64,000 nucleotides of DNA from Cupriavidus plantarum (GCF_905397285.1 NZ_CAJPUX010000001.1:496001-560000), one strand, 5' to 3'. Counted from the first letter of the stretch, positions 1 through 10,422 are shown. A program made the numbers and translations. Notes: generated by a model not told the origin, from the letters alone.

Positions 1-348
1 GGCAAGGTTCGTAGCCCCACCTACACGCTGTGCGAGCCGTACGACGTGGCGCGCGCGGACGGTTCGCCGCTCACGGTCTATCACTTCGACCTGTACCGCT
101 TTGCCGATCCCGAGGAGTGGATCGATGCTGGGTTCCGCGACTGCTTCGCCGAGCCGGCCTTCAATCTGGTCGAATGGCCCGAGAAAGCCGGGCGCCTGCT
201 CGGGGAACCTGATCTCCATGTGTTGCTCCAATCGGACAGCCGCGGCCAGAATCCGGCGCCGGGCGGCGCCGACGAGGGCGCCGATGCCCGCATGGCCACC
301 CTGCGGGCCTATACTCCCACTGGACTTACGTTGCTGACCGCATGCTGA
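1..348 (+). CDS. tsaE: TsaE, tRNA threonylcarbamoyladenosine biosynthesis ATPase (C-terminal part)
   Basis: The frame is open from base 1 and stops at 346-348, so only the last 115 residues are visible. The visible part has the TsaE-family SPTYTL segment followed by HFDLYR and a VEWPEKAG segment, which match the family's core after its P-loop; the P-loop itself lies left of the window. TsaE is the ATPase partner of TsaB/TsaD in making t6A at position 37 of ANN-decoding tRNAs. The last residues are low in conservation. The stop overlaps the amiC start by 7 bases, so the two genes are probably translationally coupled, a common arrangement (tsaE-amiC) in proteobacteria. Confidence 0.9.
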   Translation, partial: GKVRSPTYTLCEPYDVARADGSPLTVYHFDLYRFADPEEWIDAGFRDCFAEPAFNLVEWPEKAGRLLGEPDLHVLLQSDSRGQNPAPGGADEGADARMATLRAYTPTGLTLLTAC

Positions 349-1877
349 TCAAGCGAATCGCCACCGACCGACCCGATGTTTCCAACGCCCCCGACGGGGT
401 CATGACGGCGCGCCGCAAGTGGATGGCCCAGTGCCTCAAATTCGGTGCCGGCACCGCCGTGCTCACGTTGGCGGGTCCGCAGATCGCGTTCGGTGCGAAT
501 ATCGTGGCCGTGCGCGTGTGGCCCGCCGAGGACTATACGCGGGTGACCATCGAGTCCGACAGCGCGCTGGCCGCCTCGCACCAGATGGTGCGCAATCCCG
601 ATCGGCTCGTCGTCGATATCGACGGGCTCGACCTCTCGCCCACGCTGCGCGAGATCGTCGCGAAGATCGCGGCGAACGATCCGTACATCCAGAGCGTGCG
701 CGTGGGCCAGAACCGGCCGCGCGTGGTTCGCCTCGTGTTCGACCTCAAGGAAGACGTCTCGCCGCAGGTGTTCACGCTGGCGCCCGTCGGCGACTATCGC
801 AACCGCCTCGTCTTCGACCTGTATCCCGTGAATCCGCCCGATCCGTTATGGAAACTCGTGCGCGATACCGAGGACAAGCAGCGGCGCTTCGCATCCAGCG
901 AGCCGCCGTCCGGGCCGGCGGGCGTGTCGGGCGCGCCGGCCGGTGCCGAGGAGGATGCGATCGGCGCGATCGTGCGCAAGCTCGAGGACAAGGACCAGAT
1001 TCCCACGGGCACGACCGCCCCGCCGCCCGCTATCGCGGCGGTCAGGCCGAAGCCATCGGCACCCTCGGCGCCCTCGGTCCCTTCCGCGCCGGTATCGCCG
1101 CCCGCGCCCGCGATTCCACCGCCGATGGCGCAGACCAACGTGCCGCCGCCGAGCCAGTTCAAGCTGCGCCGTCTGCTGACCGTGGCGATCGACCCTGGCC
1201 ATGGCGGCGAGGATCCCGGCGCCACCGGCGCGGCGGGTTCGCACGAAAAGAACGTGGTGCTGCAGATCGCGCATCGGCTGCGCGCGAAGATCGACGCGCA
1301 GCCCAATATGCGCGCGATGATGACGCGCGACGCGGACTTCTTCGTGCCGCTGAACGTGCGCGTGCAGAAGGCGCGCCGTGTGCAGGCCGACCTGTTCGTG
1401 TCGATCCACGCGGACGCATTCCTGTCGCCGGAGGCGAAGGGCGCGTCGGTGTTCGCGCTATCCGAGCGCGGCGCGTCGAGTTCGGCCGCGCGCTGGCTGG
1501 CCAACAAGGAAAACGCCGCGGATCTGATCGGCGGCGCGAATATGGGCAACAAGGATGCGCAGGTCGCGCGCGTGCTGCTGGACCTGTCCACGACCGCGCA
1601 GATCAACGACAGCCTGCAGGTCGGCAACGCGGTGCTCAAGGAGATTGGCGGTATCAACCGCCTGCACAAGGGCAGCGTGGAGCAGGCCTCGTTCGCGGTG
1701 CTCAAGGCGCCGGACATTCCTTCGATCCTCGTCGAGACCGCGTTCATCAGCAATCCCGAAGAGGAGCGCAAGCTCAACGACGATGCCCATCAGGAGCAGC
1801 TCGCCAACGCGATCCTGCGCGGCATCAAGGCCTACTTCGCGAAGAATCCTCCCCTGGCGAAGAATCCCTCGGTCTAA
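342..1877 (+). CDS. amiC: N-acetylmuramoyl-L-alanine amidase, AmiC type, Tat-exported
   Basis: Periplasmic zinc amidase that cleaves the amide between MurNAc and the stem peptide during cell separation. The 511-residue product has an N-terminal twin-arginine signal (ARRKW at about residues 22-26, then a hydrophobic stretch ending near FGA), an AMIN domain (about 50-155), a Pro/Ala/Ser-rich linker (about 190-275) and an Amidase_3 domain. The visible zinc/catalytic residues are H287 in DPGHGG, E302, H356 in SIHAD and E465 in LVETAF. The start used overlaps tsaE; an alternative ATG at 402, just before the twin-arginine motif, is possible and would give a more typical signal length. Confidence 0.93.
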   Translation: MLIKRIATDRPDVSNAPDGVMTARRKWMAQCLKFGAGTAVLTLAGPQIAFGANIVAVRVWPAEDYTRVTIESDSALAASHQMVRNPDRLVVDIDGLDLSPTLREIVAKIAANDPYIQSVRVGQNRPRVVRLVFDLKEDVSPQVFTLAPVGDYRNRLVFDLYPVNPPDPLWKLVRDTEDKQRRFASSEPPSGPAGVSGAPAGAEEDAIGAIVRKLEDKDQIPTGTTAPPPAIAAVRPKPSAPSAPSVPSAPVSPPAPAIPPPMAQTNVPPPSQFKLRRLLTVAIDPGHGGEDPGATGAAGSHEKNVVLQIAHRLRAKIDAQPNMRAMMTRDADFFVPLNVRVQKARRVQADLFVSIHADAFLSPEAKGASVFALSERGASSSAARWLANKENAADLIGGANMGNKDAQVARVLLDLSTTAQINDSLQVGNAVLKEIGGINRLHKGSVEQASFAVLKAPDIPSILVETAFISNPEEERKLNDDAHQEQLANAILRGIKAYFAKNPPLAKNPSV

Positions 1878-1898
1878 ACGAGCCGCAAGCCGGTTCGG

Positions 1899-2930
1899 TC
1901 AGGCGCGCACCGCGGCACGGTTGCGCACCGGCTCGTCCTCGCGGTTCGCGTAACGGGCCGCGATCACCGAGCACACGATCAGCTGCAGCTGGTGATACAC
2001 CATCAGCGGTAGCACGAGCAGGCCCAGCGCGGGGTGACCCGCGAACAAGATCTTGGCCATCGGAATGCCGTTGGCGAGGCTCTTCTTCGAGCCGCAGAAC
2101 ACCGCGGTGATCTCGTCCTCGATGGGGAAGTTCAGACGGCGCGCCGTGAACGTGGTCGCGCCGAGCACGACGAACAGCAGCACCGCGGCCAGCGCCATCA
2201 CGGCGGCGATGGTCTGCCATTGATACTGGTGCCACAGGCCGGCGGCGGTCGCATCGCAGAACGACGAATACACGATCAGCACGATCACGCCGCGGTCGAT
2301 CTTGTTGGTGATCTGCTTCTTCTTCGCCAGCCAGTTGCCGATGAGCGGACGGGCGGCCTGGCCGAGCGCGAACGGCAGCAGCAGTTGCAGCGCCACGCCC
2401 ATGAGCGCCTTGCCGAGCGGCATCGACGCGCCGCTCGCGCTGATGACGAGGCCCATCAGCAGCGGGGTGAGGGCCATGCCGATCAGGCCGGAGATCGTCG
2501 CGTTGAAGATCGCGCCGGGCACATTGCCACGCGCCATCGACGTCATGGCGACCGACGAGGACACCGTGGACGGCAGAACGCAGAGATAGAACACGCCGAG
2601 CAGCAGGTCGGGCGGCAGTACCGAGCGCAGCGAGAACATGAGGATCACGCCGACGACGGGGAACACCACGTACGTGAACGCCTGCACGAACACATGCAGG
2701 CGCCAGTGCTTCGCGCCCGCCACCAGCTTCTCGCGCGAGAGCGCGGCGCCGTGCAGGAAGAACACGAGCGCGACGCCGACGTTCGTCACGATGCCGAGAT
2801 GCAGCGGGCCCTCGCCGGTACCGATTTCAGGGGCGAGCAGCGCGATCGCGATCGCGGTCAGCATGATCAGGACGAAGCCGTCGATCAGGTCGTAGGTTTT
2901 TTTGAAAGGCGCGAGAATGGCGGTGGTCAT
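1899..2930 (-). CDS. Bile acid:sodium symporter (BASS/SBF-like) family transporter
   Basis: A 343-residue integral inner-membrane protein with about ten hydrophobic segments. The pattern resembles the SBF-like subgroup (PF13593 type): an N-terminal KKTYDLIDGFVL segment, then repeated helices with a conserved GSKKSLANGIPMAK region near residue 275. Family members exchange organic anions with sodium; the substrate here cannot be told from sequence. It is divergent from the LysR gene at 3028 with 97 bases between them, so the LysR protein is its most obvious regulator. The C-terminal tail after about residue 325 is charged and probably cytoplasmic. Confidence 0.87.
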   Translation of the reverse strand: MTTAILAPFKKTYDLIDGFVLIMLTAIAIALLAPEIGTGEGPLHLGIVTNVGVALVFFLHGAALSREKLVAGAKHWRLHVFVQAFTYVVFPVVGVILMFSLRSVLPPDLLLGVFYLCVLPSTVSSSVAMTSMARGNVPGAIFNATISGLIGMALTPLLMGLVISASGASMPLGKALMGVALQLLLPFALGQAARPLIGNWLAKKKQITNKIDRGVIVLIVYSSFCDATAAGLWHQYQWQTIAAVMALAAVLLFVVLGATTFTARRLNFPIEDEITAVFCGSKKSLANGIPMAKILFAGHPALGLLVLPLMVYHQLQLIVCSVIAARYANREDEPVRNRAAVRA

Positions 2931-3027
2931 GACTAGGGATAGTGCCTAAGGGTTTCCGCCTAGTATTGGACACAAGACCTGTCTAGAATGCAAATTCATT
3001 TATTTCATTCATTAATCGCTCGTTCGC

Positions 3028-3933
3028 ATGAATTACACCCTTAGGCAGTTGCGGGTCTTTCTGGCTGTCGCGGCGCATGGAAGTTTCAGCCGGGCCGCCG
3101 ATGCGGTCGGACTGACACAGCCTGCCGTGTCGCGAGGGGTGCAAGAGCTCGAAGAGGCACTTGGCGTGCGGTTGCTGGATCGTACTACCCGCGAAGTGGT
3201 GCTCACCGATGCCGGAAACGCCCTGGTTCCGGCGCTGGAGCGGTTACTTGGCCAGCTCGACGACACGCTCGAGGAGACCCGGCAGCTCGGGGAACGGTAT
3301 CGGGGGAGGGTGGTGATTGCCAGCGCGCCGACGATTTCGGCGCGGCTGATGCCGATGTACGTCGCCGCCTGCGCGCGCGAATATCCGGAAATTCGGTTGT
3401 TTATTCGCGACAACGTGCAGGCGGATGGACTCGAACAGATCCGTGCGGGCGCCGTGGATTTCGGCGTGCTCATCGATCCGCTGGCGCGTGAGGGGCTGAC
3501 GATCGAGGCGCTTGCCACCGATCCGTTCTGCTTCGTCTGCCGTCGCGATCATCCGCTGGCCACCGCCGAATCGGTGCCATGGAGCGCGCTGCATGGCGAG
3601 CGGCTGGCGCTGCTCGACTTTGCTTCCGGCAGCCGGCCGCTGATCGACCGCATCCTGGCCCGACATGGCGTGACGCCGCATGTCGTACAGGAACTCGGGC
3701 ACTCGGCGAGCGTGTTCGGCATGGTCGAGGCGGGCATCGGCGCGTCGGTGCTGCCGTCGTTCTCGCTGCCGCTGCCGGCCGCGTCGCCGCTGGTCTCGCG
3801 GCCGCTCGTGCCCTGCGAGGAACGCAGCATCGTGATGGTCCGGCGCGAGGACCGCTCGCTATCGCCCGCGGCCGCGGCCGTCTGGAACATGATCCGGAAC
3901 CTGCCGCTGCCCGCCGAGGCGATGGCGGCGTAG
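3028..3933 (+). CDS. LysR-family transcriptional regulator
   Basis: A 301-residue protein with the standard LysR layout: an N-terminal winged HTH (about residues 1-60, including FSRAADAVGLTQPAVSRGV) and a LysR substrate-binding domain (about 90-295). Dimeric regulators of this type usually control the divergently oriented neighbour, here the BASS transporter at 2930. The effector is unknown. The product is full length for the family and the ATG start puts the HTH at the usual distance from the N-terminus. Confidence 0.9.
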   Translation: MNYTLRQLRVFLAVAAHGSFSRAADAVGLTQPAVSRGVQELEEALGVRLLDRTTREVVLTDAGNALVPALERLLGQLDDTLEETRQLGERYRGRVVIASAPTISARLMPMYVAACAREYPEIRLFIRDNVQADGLEQIRAGAVDFGVLIDPLAREGLTIEALATDPFCFVCRRDHPLATAESVPWSALHGERLALLDFASGSRPLIDRILARHGVTPHVVQELGHSASVFGMVEAGIGASVLPSFSLPLPAASPLVSRPLVPCEERSIVMVRREDRSLSPAAAAVWNMIRNLPLPAEAMAA

Positions 3934-3935
3934 CG

Positions 3936-4703
3936 TTACTTCCGTGTAGCGATGACCATCACCGCTTCGAGCGTGAAGCTGCCGTCGGGTTTGACGCGAT
4001 AGCGCTCGGCGACCTCGCGCGGGGCCTTTTGCCACAGATGCCGGATCGCCGCGATGGCGACCTCGGGCGTGCGCATGCGCGCCACCCAGCTGTCGAACTC
4101 GAGGTCGATATGCCACAGCGGGGACACCACGACGCCGAATCCCGCGGCCTCGAACATGTGCTGCCACGCGGGCGGGGTGTAGTCGCGGATATGCGACGGG
4201 TCGCGCAGCAACTCGACCGATTGCAGCCACGTATCGCAGAGCGGGTCCTCCGCGCCGGCGATATCGATCATCACGGCGGTGCCGCCGGGCTTCAGCACGC
4301 GGCGCACTTCGCGCAGCGCGGCCGGCACGTCGCGCCAGTGGTGAGCGCTCATGCGCGAGACCACGGCGTCGAAGCTCGCGTCGTCGAACGGCAGCGTTTC
4401 CGCCGCGCCCTGTTGCGTGCGGACATTGGCAAGGCCCCGGTCGCGCGCGGCGCCGGCCACCACCCCGAGCATCTCCGACGACAGGTCGTACGCCACCACT
4501 TCCCTTGCGACGGCTGCGGCGGCGAAGCCCGCATGCCCGGCGCCGCAACCCAGATCGAGCACGCGGCCGCTTCGCACGGTTTCCAGTTTGCCGAGTGTGT
4601 CCTTCAGCTGCGTCAGGTCGGCGCCCTGGGCGTGCACGGCGCTGGTGAGATAGGCATTGGCGGTGGCGCCGAACTGGGCGGCGACGAGTTCCTGTTGTTG
4701 CAT
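3936..4703 (-). CDS. Class I SAM-dependent methyltransferase
   Basis: A 255-residue protein with a Methyltransf_11/25-type Rossmann core: motif I is VLDLGCGAGHAG near residue 55, followed by an acidic VAYDLS strand and the RMSAHHW segment. It resembles UbiE/YcgJ-like enzymes; the acceptor is unknown. I chose the ATG at 4703 because it has an AAAGG sequence at proper spacing and the SAM fold begins soon after. The frame remains open to 4859, but that extension overlaps the promoter region and lacks homology-like character. It is divergent from the MmyB-type regulator, which probably controls it. The stop codon lies 2 bases from the end of the convergent LysR gene. Confidence 0.85.
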   Translation of the reverse strand: MQQQELVAAQFGATANAYLTSAVHAQGADLTQLKDTLGKLETVRSGRVLDLGCGAGHAGFAAAAVAREVVAYDLSSEMLGVVAGAARDRGLANVRTQQGAAETLPFDDASFDAVVSRMSAHHWRDVPAALREVRRVLKPGGTAVMIDIAGAEDPLCDTWLQSVELLRDPSHIRDYTPPAWQHMFEAAGFGVVVSPLWHIDLEFDSWVARMRTPEVAIAAIRHLWQKAPREVAERYRVKPDGSFTLEAVMVIATRK

Positions 4704-4797
4704 GACGATCGACCTTTGTTCTTGTGATGGGGGATTTTTGCTTGCCGACGGGGCAGCGCTCACGTACTGTAGTCGGGTCGTTTTCCCGGTACAACTC

Positions 4798-4828
4798 ACT
4801 GGTTTATCCTGGTATAAATCGCACCAGT
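4798..4828. promoter_or_regulatory. Candidate operator between methyltransferase and MmyB-type regulator
   Basis: The 154-base divergent intergenic region contains the inverted repeat ACTGGT (4798-4803) and ACCAGT (4823-4828), with an AT-richer centre. Inverted repeats in such regions are typical binding sites for the neighbouring helix-turn-helix regulator. The assignment to that regulator is inference; six-base arms can occur by chance. Confidence 0.4.
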
Positions 4829-4857
4829 CACGCTGTGACAGACGCCGCGCCCTGACC

Positions 4858-5766
4858 ATGCCCCCTGATTCCGATCACAACGACGCGCGCCGCGAACCCT
4901 ACCCGGGAGACCGCGCAGCCGCCGCTTCGGACGCGACGGCGGTCGCACCGGACAGCGCGCCCGACGCCCCGGGCCCCGCAGCGGCGGGGCGCGATAGCGC
5001 GCTCGGCACGTTTCTCCGGAATCATCGCGAGCGGCTGACTCCGGCGGATGTCGGGCTGCCGCCGGGCCGCCGGCGGCGCACCCCGGGCCTGCGCCGCGAG
5101 GAGGTCGCCCAGCTCTCGGGCCTTAGCGCGACGTGGGTCACGTGGCTCGAGCAGGGCCGCCCGGTGGCCATGTCCGCGCGCGCGCTCGATGGGCTTGCGC
5201 AGGCGCTGCGGTTGTCGCGGGCCGAGCGGGCCTATCTGTTCGCGCTGGCGGGCAAGGCCGAACCGCGCGCGGCGACGGACCCGTCCGTGCCAGCGCCACT
5301 GCTCGCCAGCGTGCAGGCCATCGCGGGACCCGCGTATCTGCTCGACCGTCAATGGACCGCGCTCGCCTGGAACGCGGCGGCCGCCGAGCTTTTCGTGGGA
5401 TGGCTCGACGCCGGCAGCGAGGACCGCAACCTGCTGCGCGCGATGTTCCTGTCGCCGCGCCTGCAGGCCCTTGTGGAAGACTGGCCCCACCGCGCCGCGC
5501 GTCTCGTGGCGGAATTCCGCGTCCACAGCCTGCCGCACGCGGGCGACGCGCCCACGCGCGCGCTCATTGAAGGGCTGCAGGACGCGAGCCCCGCCTTCCG
5601 CGAGGCGTGGGCCTCGCAGGATGTGGAAGAGCGGCAGGGGGGACGGCGCGGGTTCCACGATCGCGCGCGCGGCATCGTTTACTTCGACCAGCTGACCTTC
5701 ATCCCGCCCGCGGCGCCGGGCACCATGCTTGTCATGCTGCTGCCCGCGCGGGAGCCGGGTGACTAA
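4858..5766 (+). CDS. Helix-turn-helix regulator with MmyB-like ligand-binding domain
   Basis: A 302-residue protein. After a low-complexity Ala/Asp/Pro-rich leader (about 1-45) comes an XRE-type HTH, with the conserved RRRRTPGLRREEVA and GLSATWVTWLEQGR segments (about 70-120). The C-terminal half (about 145-300) resembles the MmyB-type ligand-binding domain seen in many actinobacterial and proteobacterial regulators; it may bind a fatty acid or other hydrophobic ligand. The ATG at 4858 was chosen because upstream codons run through the divergent promoter region. Neighbours suggest control of the methyltransferase and possibly of the short-chain dehydrogenase, whose end is only one base away. 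Confidence 0.85.
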   Translation: MPPDSDHNDARREPYPGDRAAAASDATAVAPDSAPDAPGPAAAGRDSALGTFLRNHRERLTPADVGLPPGRRRRTPGLRREEVAQLSGLSATWVTWLEQGRPVAMSARALDGLAQALRLSRAERAYLFALAGKAEPRAATDPSVPAPLLASVQAIAGPAYLLDRQWTALAWNAAAAELFVGWLDAGSEDRNLLRAMFLSPRLQALVEDWPHRAARLVAEFRVHSLPHAGDAPTRALIEGLQDASPAFREAWASQDVEERQGGRRGFHDRARGIVYFDQLTFIPPAAPGTMLVMLLPAREPGD

Positions 5767-5767
5767 C

Positions 5768-6526
5768 CTATTTCGGCTGCATTCGAATCGCGCCATCGAG
5801 GCGGATCACCTCGCCGTTGAGCATCGTATTGCCCACGATCGCCCGCACAAGCCGCGCGTACTCGACCGGCCGGCCGAGGCGAGGCGGAAACGGCACCATG
5901 CGGCCCAGCGCATCCTGCACCTCCTGCGGCATACCGAGCAGCATCGGGGTCTCGAAAATCCCCGGCGCGATCGTCATGCATCGCACGCCATCCCGCGCAA
6001 GATCGCGCGCAATGGCCAGCGTCATCGATACCACGCCACCTTTCGACGCGGCATAAGCCGCCTGCCCGATCTGTCCGTCGTAAGCGGCCACCGAGGCGGT
6101 GTTGACGATGACGCCGCGCTCACCCTCGGCATCCGGCGTGTTTTGCACCATTGCCGCCGCGGCGAGCCGGATCATGTTGAACGTGCCGATGAGGTTGATG
6201 CGAACGGTCTTCTCGAATTGATCCAGCGGATGCGGCCCGTTCTTGCCGACCGTCTTGGCCGCGGTGGCAATCCCCGCGCAGTTGACGAGCCCCGCAAGCC
6301 GGCCCATCGCCTGCGCCGCGGTGACCACGGCGTGGCCATTGGCTTCCGACGTGACATCGCATCGCACGAACGCACCGTCGAGCTCCTTCGCCAATTCGAG
6401 CCCGGCGCTCTCGTTGAGGTCCGCGATCACGACCTTGCCGCCGTTTTCCGCGAACATGCGCGCGGCACCCGCGCCGAGTCCGGACGCGCCGCCCGTGACG
6501 ATGAATACGTTGCCCTGGATGTCCAT
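5768..6526 (-). CDS. SDR-family NAD(P)-dependent dehydrogenase, 3-hydroxyacyl-CoA dehydrogenase type II-like
   Basis: A classical short-chain dehydrogenase of 252 residues. It has the nucleotide-binding TGGASGLG motif (about residues 11-18), the NCAGI segment and the catalytic triad Ser and YAASKGG. The [20 protein letters not shown] region and the [12 protein letters not shown] segment are typical of HSD17B10-like 2-methyl-3-hydroxybutyryl-CoA or 3-hydroxyacyl-CoA dehydrogenases, which suggests a role in short-chain or branched acyl-CoA oxidation. It is convergent with the MmyB-type regulator, with only one base between the stop codons. Confidence 0.9.
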   Translation of the reverse strand: MDIQGNVFIVTGGASGLGAGAARMFAENGGKVVIADLNESAGLELAKELDGAFVRCDVTSEANGHAVVTAAQAMGRLAGLVNCAGIATAAKTVGKNGPHPLDQFEKTVRINLIGTFNMIRLAAAAMVQNTPDAEGERGVIVNTASVAAYDGQIGQAAYAASKGGVVSMTLAIARDLARDGVRCMTIAPGIFETPMLLGMPQEVQDALGRMVPFPPRLGRPVEYARLVRAIVGNTMLNGEVIRLDGAIRMQPK

Positions 6527-6654
6527 ACCGTGTCTTCCTCTCGTTATCGGCGTTGTCGGGTTGTCGCGTTGCCTGATTACTTTACGTATACGTCAATCAA
6601 CAGCCATTCTACGGTGGCTTCGGTGTGACCGAAAGGCGGGAGTCCCGCAACGCC

Positions 6655-6685
6655 CAAAAAAAAAAAGCGACCCGAGGGGTCGCTT
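6655..6685 (-). terminator. Rho-independent terminator of the exbB-adk operon
   Basis: Read on the minus strand, a 9-base-pair stem (AAGCGACCC with GGGTCGCTT, loop of 3) is followed by an uninterrupted run of T (A on the plus strand, 6655-6666). It lies about 27 bases after the adk stop codon. Confidence 0.9.
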
Positions 6686-6712
6686 CTTTTGCCCTTGCGG
6701 TGCGGCGGGCGG

Positions 6713-7378
<666 letters not shown>

Positions 7379-7631
7379 TTACGGGTCCTCAGAAGTTTTT
7401 TGGAATCTGGTAACGCGGGAGACTTCGAAGGAGGGTAACGCCGCAAGTTGACGCGGGACTTACGGCAGCGGATACCTGCCGGACGGGCTCGTTCTATCTC
7501 CCCACCGAGCCTTGCGCGACGCGCATTTCCACGCATCGCGGGCTCTGTTTCGGCAGGCATTATGCCATGGGCGGCGCGGATTCGGCCTCCGCTTCGGTTG
7601 CAGCAGTGTGAACTTAAGTGAAGAGATGCGG

Positions 7632-8441
7632 TCAGGGACCGTCCTGCGACATCCCGTCGGCCCATAGCGCGCGCACGCGTTCGAGGTCGGCGGGCGTATC
7701 GACGCCGGGCGCCGGCGCGGACGCCGTGACCAGCACGCCGATCCGTTCGCCATGCCACATCGCACGCAACTGCTCGAGCGCCTCGGTCTGTTCGAGCGGC
7801 GCGGCGGCCAGCGTCGGAAAGCGGCGCAGGAAGCCCGCCCGGTACGCGTACAGGCCGATATGGCGCAGCACGGGCATCGACGGTAGCGCGACCTGCGCCG
7901 AGGCGGCGGGCTGGGCCGGCACGGCGGACCAGGCATCACGGGACCACGGAATCGGTGCGCGCGAGAAATACAGCGCGCGGCCCGCGGCGTCGCATACCAC
8001 CTTGACGACGTTCGGGTTGAACACATCGGCGATGTCGTCGAGCGGGTGCGCGGCGGTGGAAATCGCGCAGTCCGGATGCGCGGCCAGATGCAGCGCGACC
8101 TCGTCGATGAGCAACGGATCGATCAGCGGCTCGTCGCCCTGCACGTTGACGACGATCGCATCGTCGGGCAGACCCAGCAGGGTGGCCACTTCCGACAGGC
8201 GGTCCGTGCCCGAGGGATGGTCCGCGCGGGTGAGCACGGCCTCGACGCCGCGCGCCGCGCAGGCTTCCGCCACCGCCGGCGCGTCGGTGGCGACCACCGT
8301 GCGGCGCGCGGACGAAGCATGGGCGCGTTCAGCCACGCGCACGATCATCGGATGCCCGCCGATATCGGCCAGCGGCTTGTCCGGCAGGCGCGTGGAGGCC
8401 ATGCGCGCCGGAATGACGACGGTGAAGTCCGGAATGGTCAT
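7632..8441 (-). CDS. kdsB: 3-deoxy-manno-octulosonate cytidylyltransferase
   Basis: Activates Kdo as CMP-Kdo for lipopolysaccharide inner-core assembly. The 269-residue product has the family N-terminus [19 protein letters not shown] (about residues 11-29), the VQGDEPLI segment and the SRAPIPW segment. It lies between trm112 and adk in an envelope-biogenesis operon, directly downstream of lpxK, so lipid A and Kdo activation are encoded together. Full length for the family. Confidence 0.96.
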   Translation of the reverse strand: MTIPDFTVVIPARMASTRLPDKPLADIGGHPMIVRVAERAHASSARRTVVATDAPAVAEACAARGVEAVLTRADHPSGTDRLSEVATLLGLPDDAIVVNVQGDEPLIDPLLIDEVALHLAAHPDCAISTAAHPLDDIADVFNPNVVKVVCDAAGRALYFSRAPIPWSRDAWSAVPAQPAASAQVALPSMPVLRHIGLYAYRAGFLRRFPTLAAAPLEQTEALEQLRAMWHGERIGVLVTASAPAPGVDTPADLERVRALWADGMSQDGP

Positions 8442-8457
8442 GGCTGCGCGCGGACGA

Positions 8458-8679
8458 TCAGCTGTTGGCGCTGCCGCTCCCGGCGGCCGGTGCGTCGGGA
8501 TCGATCACGCGGCCGGGCACCGACTGGCGGGCCTCGTCGGCGAGCATGACGGGAATGCCGTCACGGATCGGATACGCGAGCTTGTCCGCATGGCAGATCA
8601 GCTCCTGGGCGGCGCGGTTGTACTCCAGCTTGCCCTTGCACAGCGGGCAAACGAGGATCTCAAGCAGCCGGTTGTCCAT
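8458..8679 (-). CDS. Trm112 family zinc-ribbon-like small protein
   Basis: A 73-residue protein starting [18 protein letters not shown], typical of the bacterial Trm112/YcaR family, with a CPLCKG knuckle and a downstream Cys ([21 protein letters not shown]). The second half of the usual four-Cys ribbon is partly lost, as in many proteobacterial members. Members of this family act as small partners of methyltransferases in eukaryotes; the role in bacteria is unclear although the gene is constantly found between lpxK and kdsB. The start at 8679 was chosen over an upstream in-frame ATG (8709) because it has AAGGA upstream and the family begins here. It overlaps the lpxK 3' end by 20 bases. Confidence 0.9.
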   Translation of the reverse strand: MDNRLLEILVCPLCKGKLEYNRAAQELICHADKLAYPIRDGIPVMLADEARQSVPGRVIDPDAPAAGSGSANS

Positions 8680-9766
8680 CCTGGTGTTCCTTGTCTGGGC
8701 CGGCCACACCGGTGGTCACGGGTGTGGCAACGGCCGGCGCGCGCGCCGTCACGGCGCGGCGGATTTTATCGATGAGCCCCGCGTCGATCACGGGCGTGGT
8801 AGCGACGACCCAGATGCGGGGGTCGTCATGGTACTCGGAGCGCTCGCATTTTACGGCATCCTTCTCGGTGATCAGGATCACCTCCGCATCGATGGCGGCC
8901 GGATGCGCGGCAAACGGATCCTCGGCAAAGTCGTAATGATCGGGCAGCGGCAGCGTGGCGGGCTTCAGGCCCGCCTGCCGCAGGCTTGCGAAGAATCGTT
9001 CTGGGTTGCCGATGCCCGCTGCCGCGAACACGCGCTGCCCGGCAAATGCCGACACGGGCCGCGTCATGGTCGGATCGGACAACTGCCAGGCGACGTCGAG
9101 CTCGAGCCGCATGCCGTACACATCGGGCTTGTCGGGCGTCGCGCGGAAGTGCGGGTCGTTGATCAGCGTGGCATCGCGCGGGCGGGAGAGCGGTTCCCGC
9201 AGCGGCCCCGCGGGCAGCAGCAGGCCGTTGCCGCCCATGCGGCCATCGAACATCACGATTTCGAAGTCGCGCTGGAGCTTGTAGTGCTGCAGGCCGTCGT
9301 CGAGCAGCAGCACGTTGACGCCGGGATGGGACACGAGCATCGTCTGCGCGCACAGCGCGCGGTCCGGAAACACCCATACCGGGACCTCGGTCGCGCGCGC
9401 GATCAGCAACGGTTCGTCGCCGACGTCGGCTGCACAGGAGGCCGGCTTGACGCGGCGCGGATGCGCGAGCTTGACGCCGTAGCCGCGCGACACCACGCCG
9501 GGGCGGAGTCCTGCCTCGACGAGCGCCTGCGCGAGCGCGATGACGGCCGGCGTCTTGCCCGTGCCGCCGACGGTCACGTTACCGACCACGACCACGGGCA
9601 TCGGCAGCCGGGTCGAACGGAACCAGCCGTGCAGATAGCCGTAGCGGCGCACGCGCGCGATCAGGCCGAACAGCAGCGAGAACGGCAGCATCAGCCAGGC
9701 GAACCAGCCGCGGCGTTGCCACTGGTCGGTGACAAAGGCGGCGAGGGCGTGTCGGGGTGCGGGCAT
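8660..9766 (-). CDS. lpxK: Tetraacyldisaccharide 4'-kinase (lipid A biosynthesis)
   Basis: Membrane-associated kinase that phosphorylates the 4' position of the lipid A disaccharide. The product (about 368 residues from 9766) has one N-terminal membrane segment ([17 protein letters not shown]) and the family's P-loop [12 protein letters not shown], with the [12 protein letters not shown] segment downstream. Start choice is uncertain: the frame is open to 9865, and ATGs at 9811 and 9766 are plausible; the shorter form fits the usual N-terminus. The short C-terminal tail beyond the kinase core overlaps trm112. Confidence 0.94.
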   Translation of the reverse strand: MPAPRHALAAFVTDQWQRRGWFAWLMLPFSLLFGLIARVRRYGYLHGWFRSTRLPMPVVVVGNVTVGGTGKTPAVIALAQALVEAGLRPGVVSRGYGVKLAHPRRVKPASCAADVGDEPLLIARATEVPVWVFPDRALCAQTMLVSHPGVNVLLLDDGLQHYKLQRDFEIVMFDGRMGGNGLLLPAGPLREPLSRPRDATLINDPHFRATPDKPDVYGMRLELDVAWQLSDPTMTRPVSAFAGQRVFAAAGIGNPERFFASLRQAGLKPATLPLPDHYDFAEDPFAAHPAAIDAEVILITEKDAVKCERSEYHDDPRIWVVATTPVIDAGLIDKIRRAVTARAPAVATPVTTGVAGPDKEHQDGQPAA

Positions 9767-9973
9767 CGGGGGAAGGTCGGGCAGTGCGGTCAGAAGCGGC
9801 AATGCCCGCATGGTACAACGAGGCGGGAGCGATCGAGGTGCACCCCGCCGCCATCTCCCCGTCATCTCTCCGTCATCCCCGCCATCATCCTCGGCGACAG
9901 CGCGGTGGTGCGCAGGGCGGTGGTGCGCGGGGTGGTGGTGCTGCGGGGTGTTGTGCGCAGGGTGGTGGTGGTA

Positions 9974-10405
9974 TTAACGCGGCTGCGAACTCTGCGTGGC
10001 GAAGGTCAGGCGCGACAGACCCGCGACGCGCGCGGCCTCCATCACGTTGATCACCGCCTGGTGCGTCGCCTGTGCATCGGCATTGACGATGACGACCGGC
10101 GGTTGCGCGCTGGTCGCTGGGCCGGCCGCATTGCGCAGCTGATCCGCGAGGCTCGTCACGTCCTTCTGCTCGAGCACCTGCTTGTTGACCGAATAGACGC
10201 CGCGCGCGGACACCGACACCACGATTTCCGTCGGCCGTTGCTGGGCGCGCTCGGCGTCCGCGGTCGGCAACTGGATCTGGAGTTCGGTAAAGCGCGAATA
10301 GGTGGTCGTGATCATCAGGAAGATAAGGATCACGAGCAGCACGTCGATGAGCGGGATCAGGTTGATCTCCGGCTCCTCGCGCCGCTGGCGGGAACGGAAG
10401 TGCAT
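9974..10405 (-). CDS. exbD: ExbD/TolR-family biopolymer transport protein
   Basis: A 143-residue single-pass inner-membrane protein. The N-terminal EPEINLIPLIDVLLVILIF segment contains the conserved Asp of the proton path (in LIDVLL), and a periplasmic domain follows. It partners the ExbB-like protein encoded just upstream (17 bases apart) in a proton-driven motor that energises TonB- or TolA-type outer-membrane processes. Position upstream of lpxK is the standard arrangement in beta-proteobacteria. Whether it serves TonB or Tol cannot be decided from the sequence alone. Confidence 0.93.
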   Translation of the reverse strand: MHFRSRQRREEPEINLIPLIDVLLVILIFLMITTTYSRFTELQIQLPTADAERAQQRPTEIVVSVSARGVYSVNKQVLEQKDVTSLADQLRNAAGPATSAQPPVVIVNADAQATHQAVINVMEAARVAGLSRLTFATQSSQPR

Positions 10406-10422
10406 GGCGTGCTCCCGCGCGC

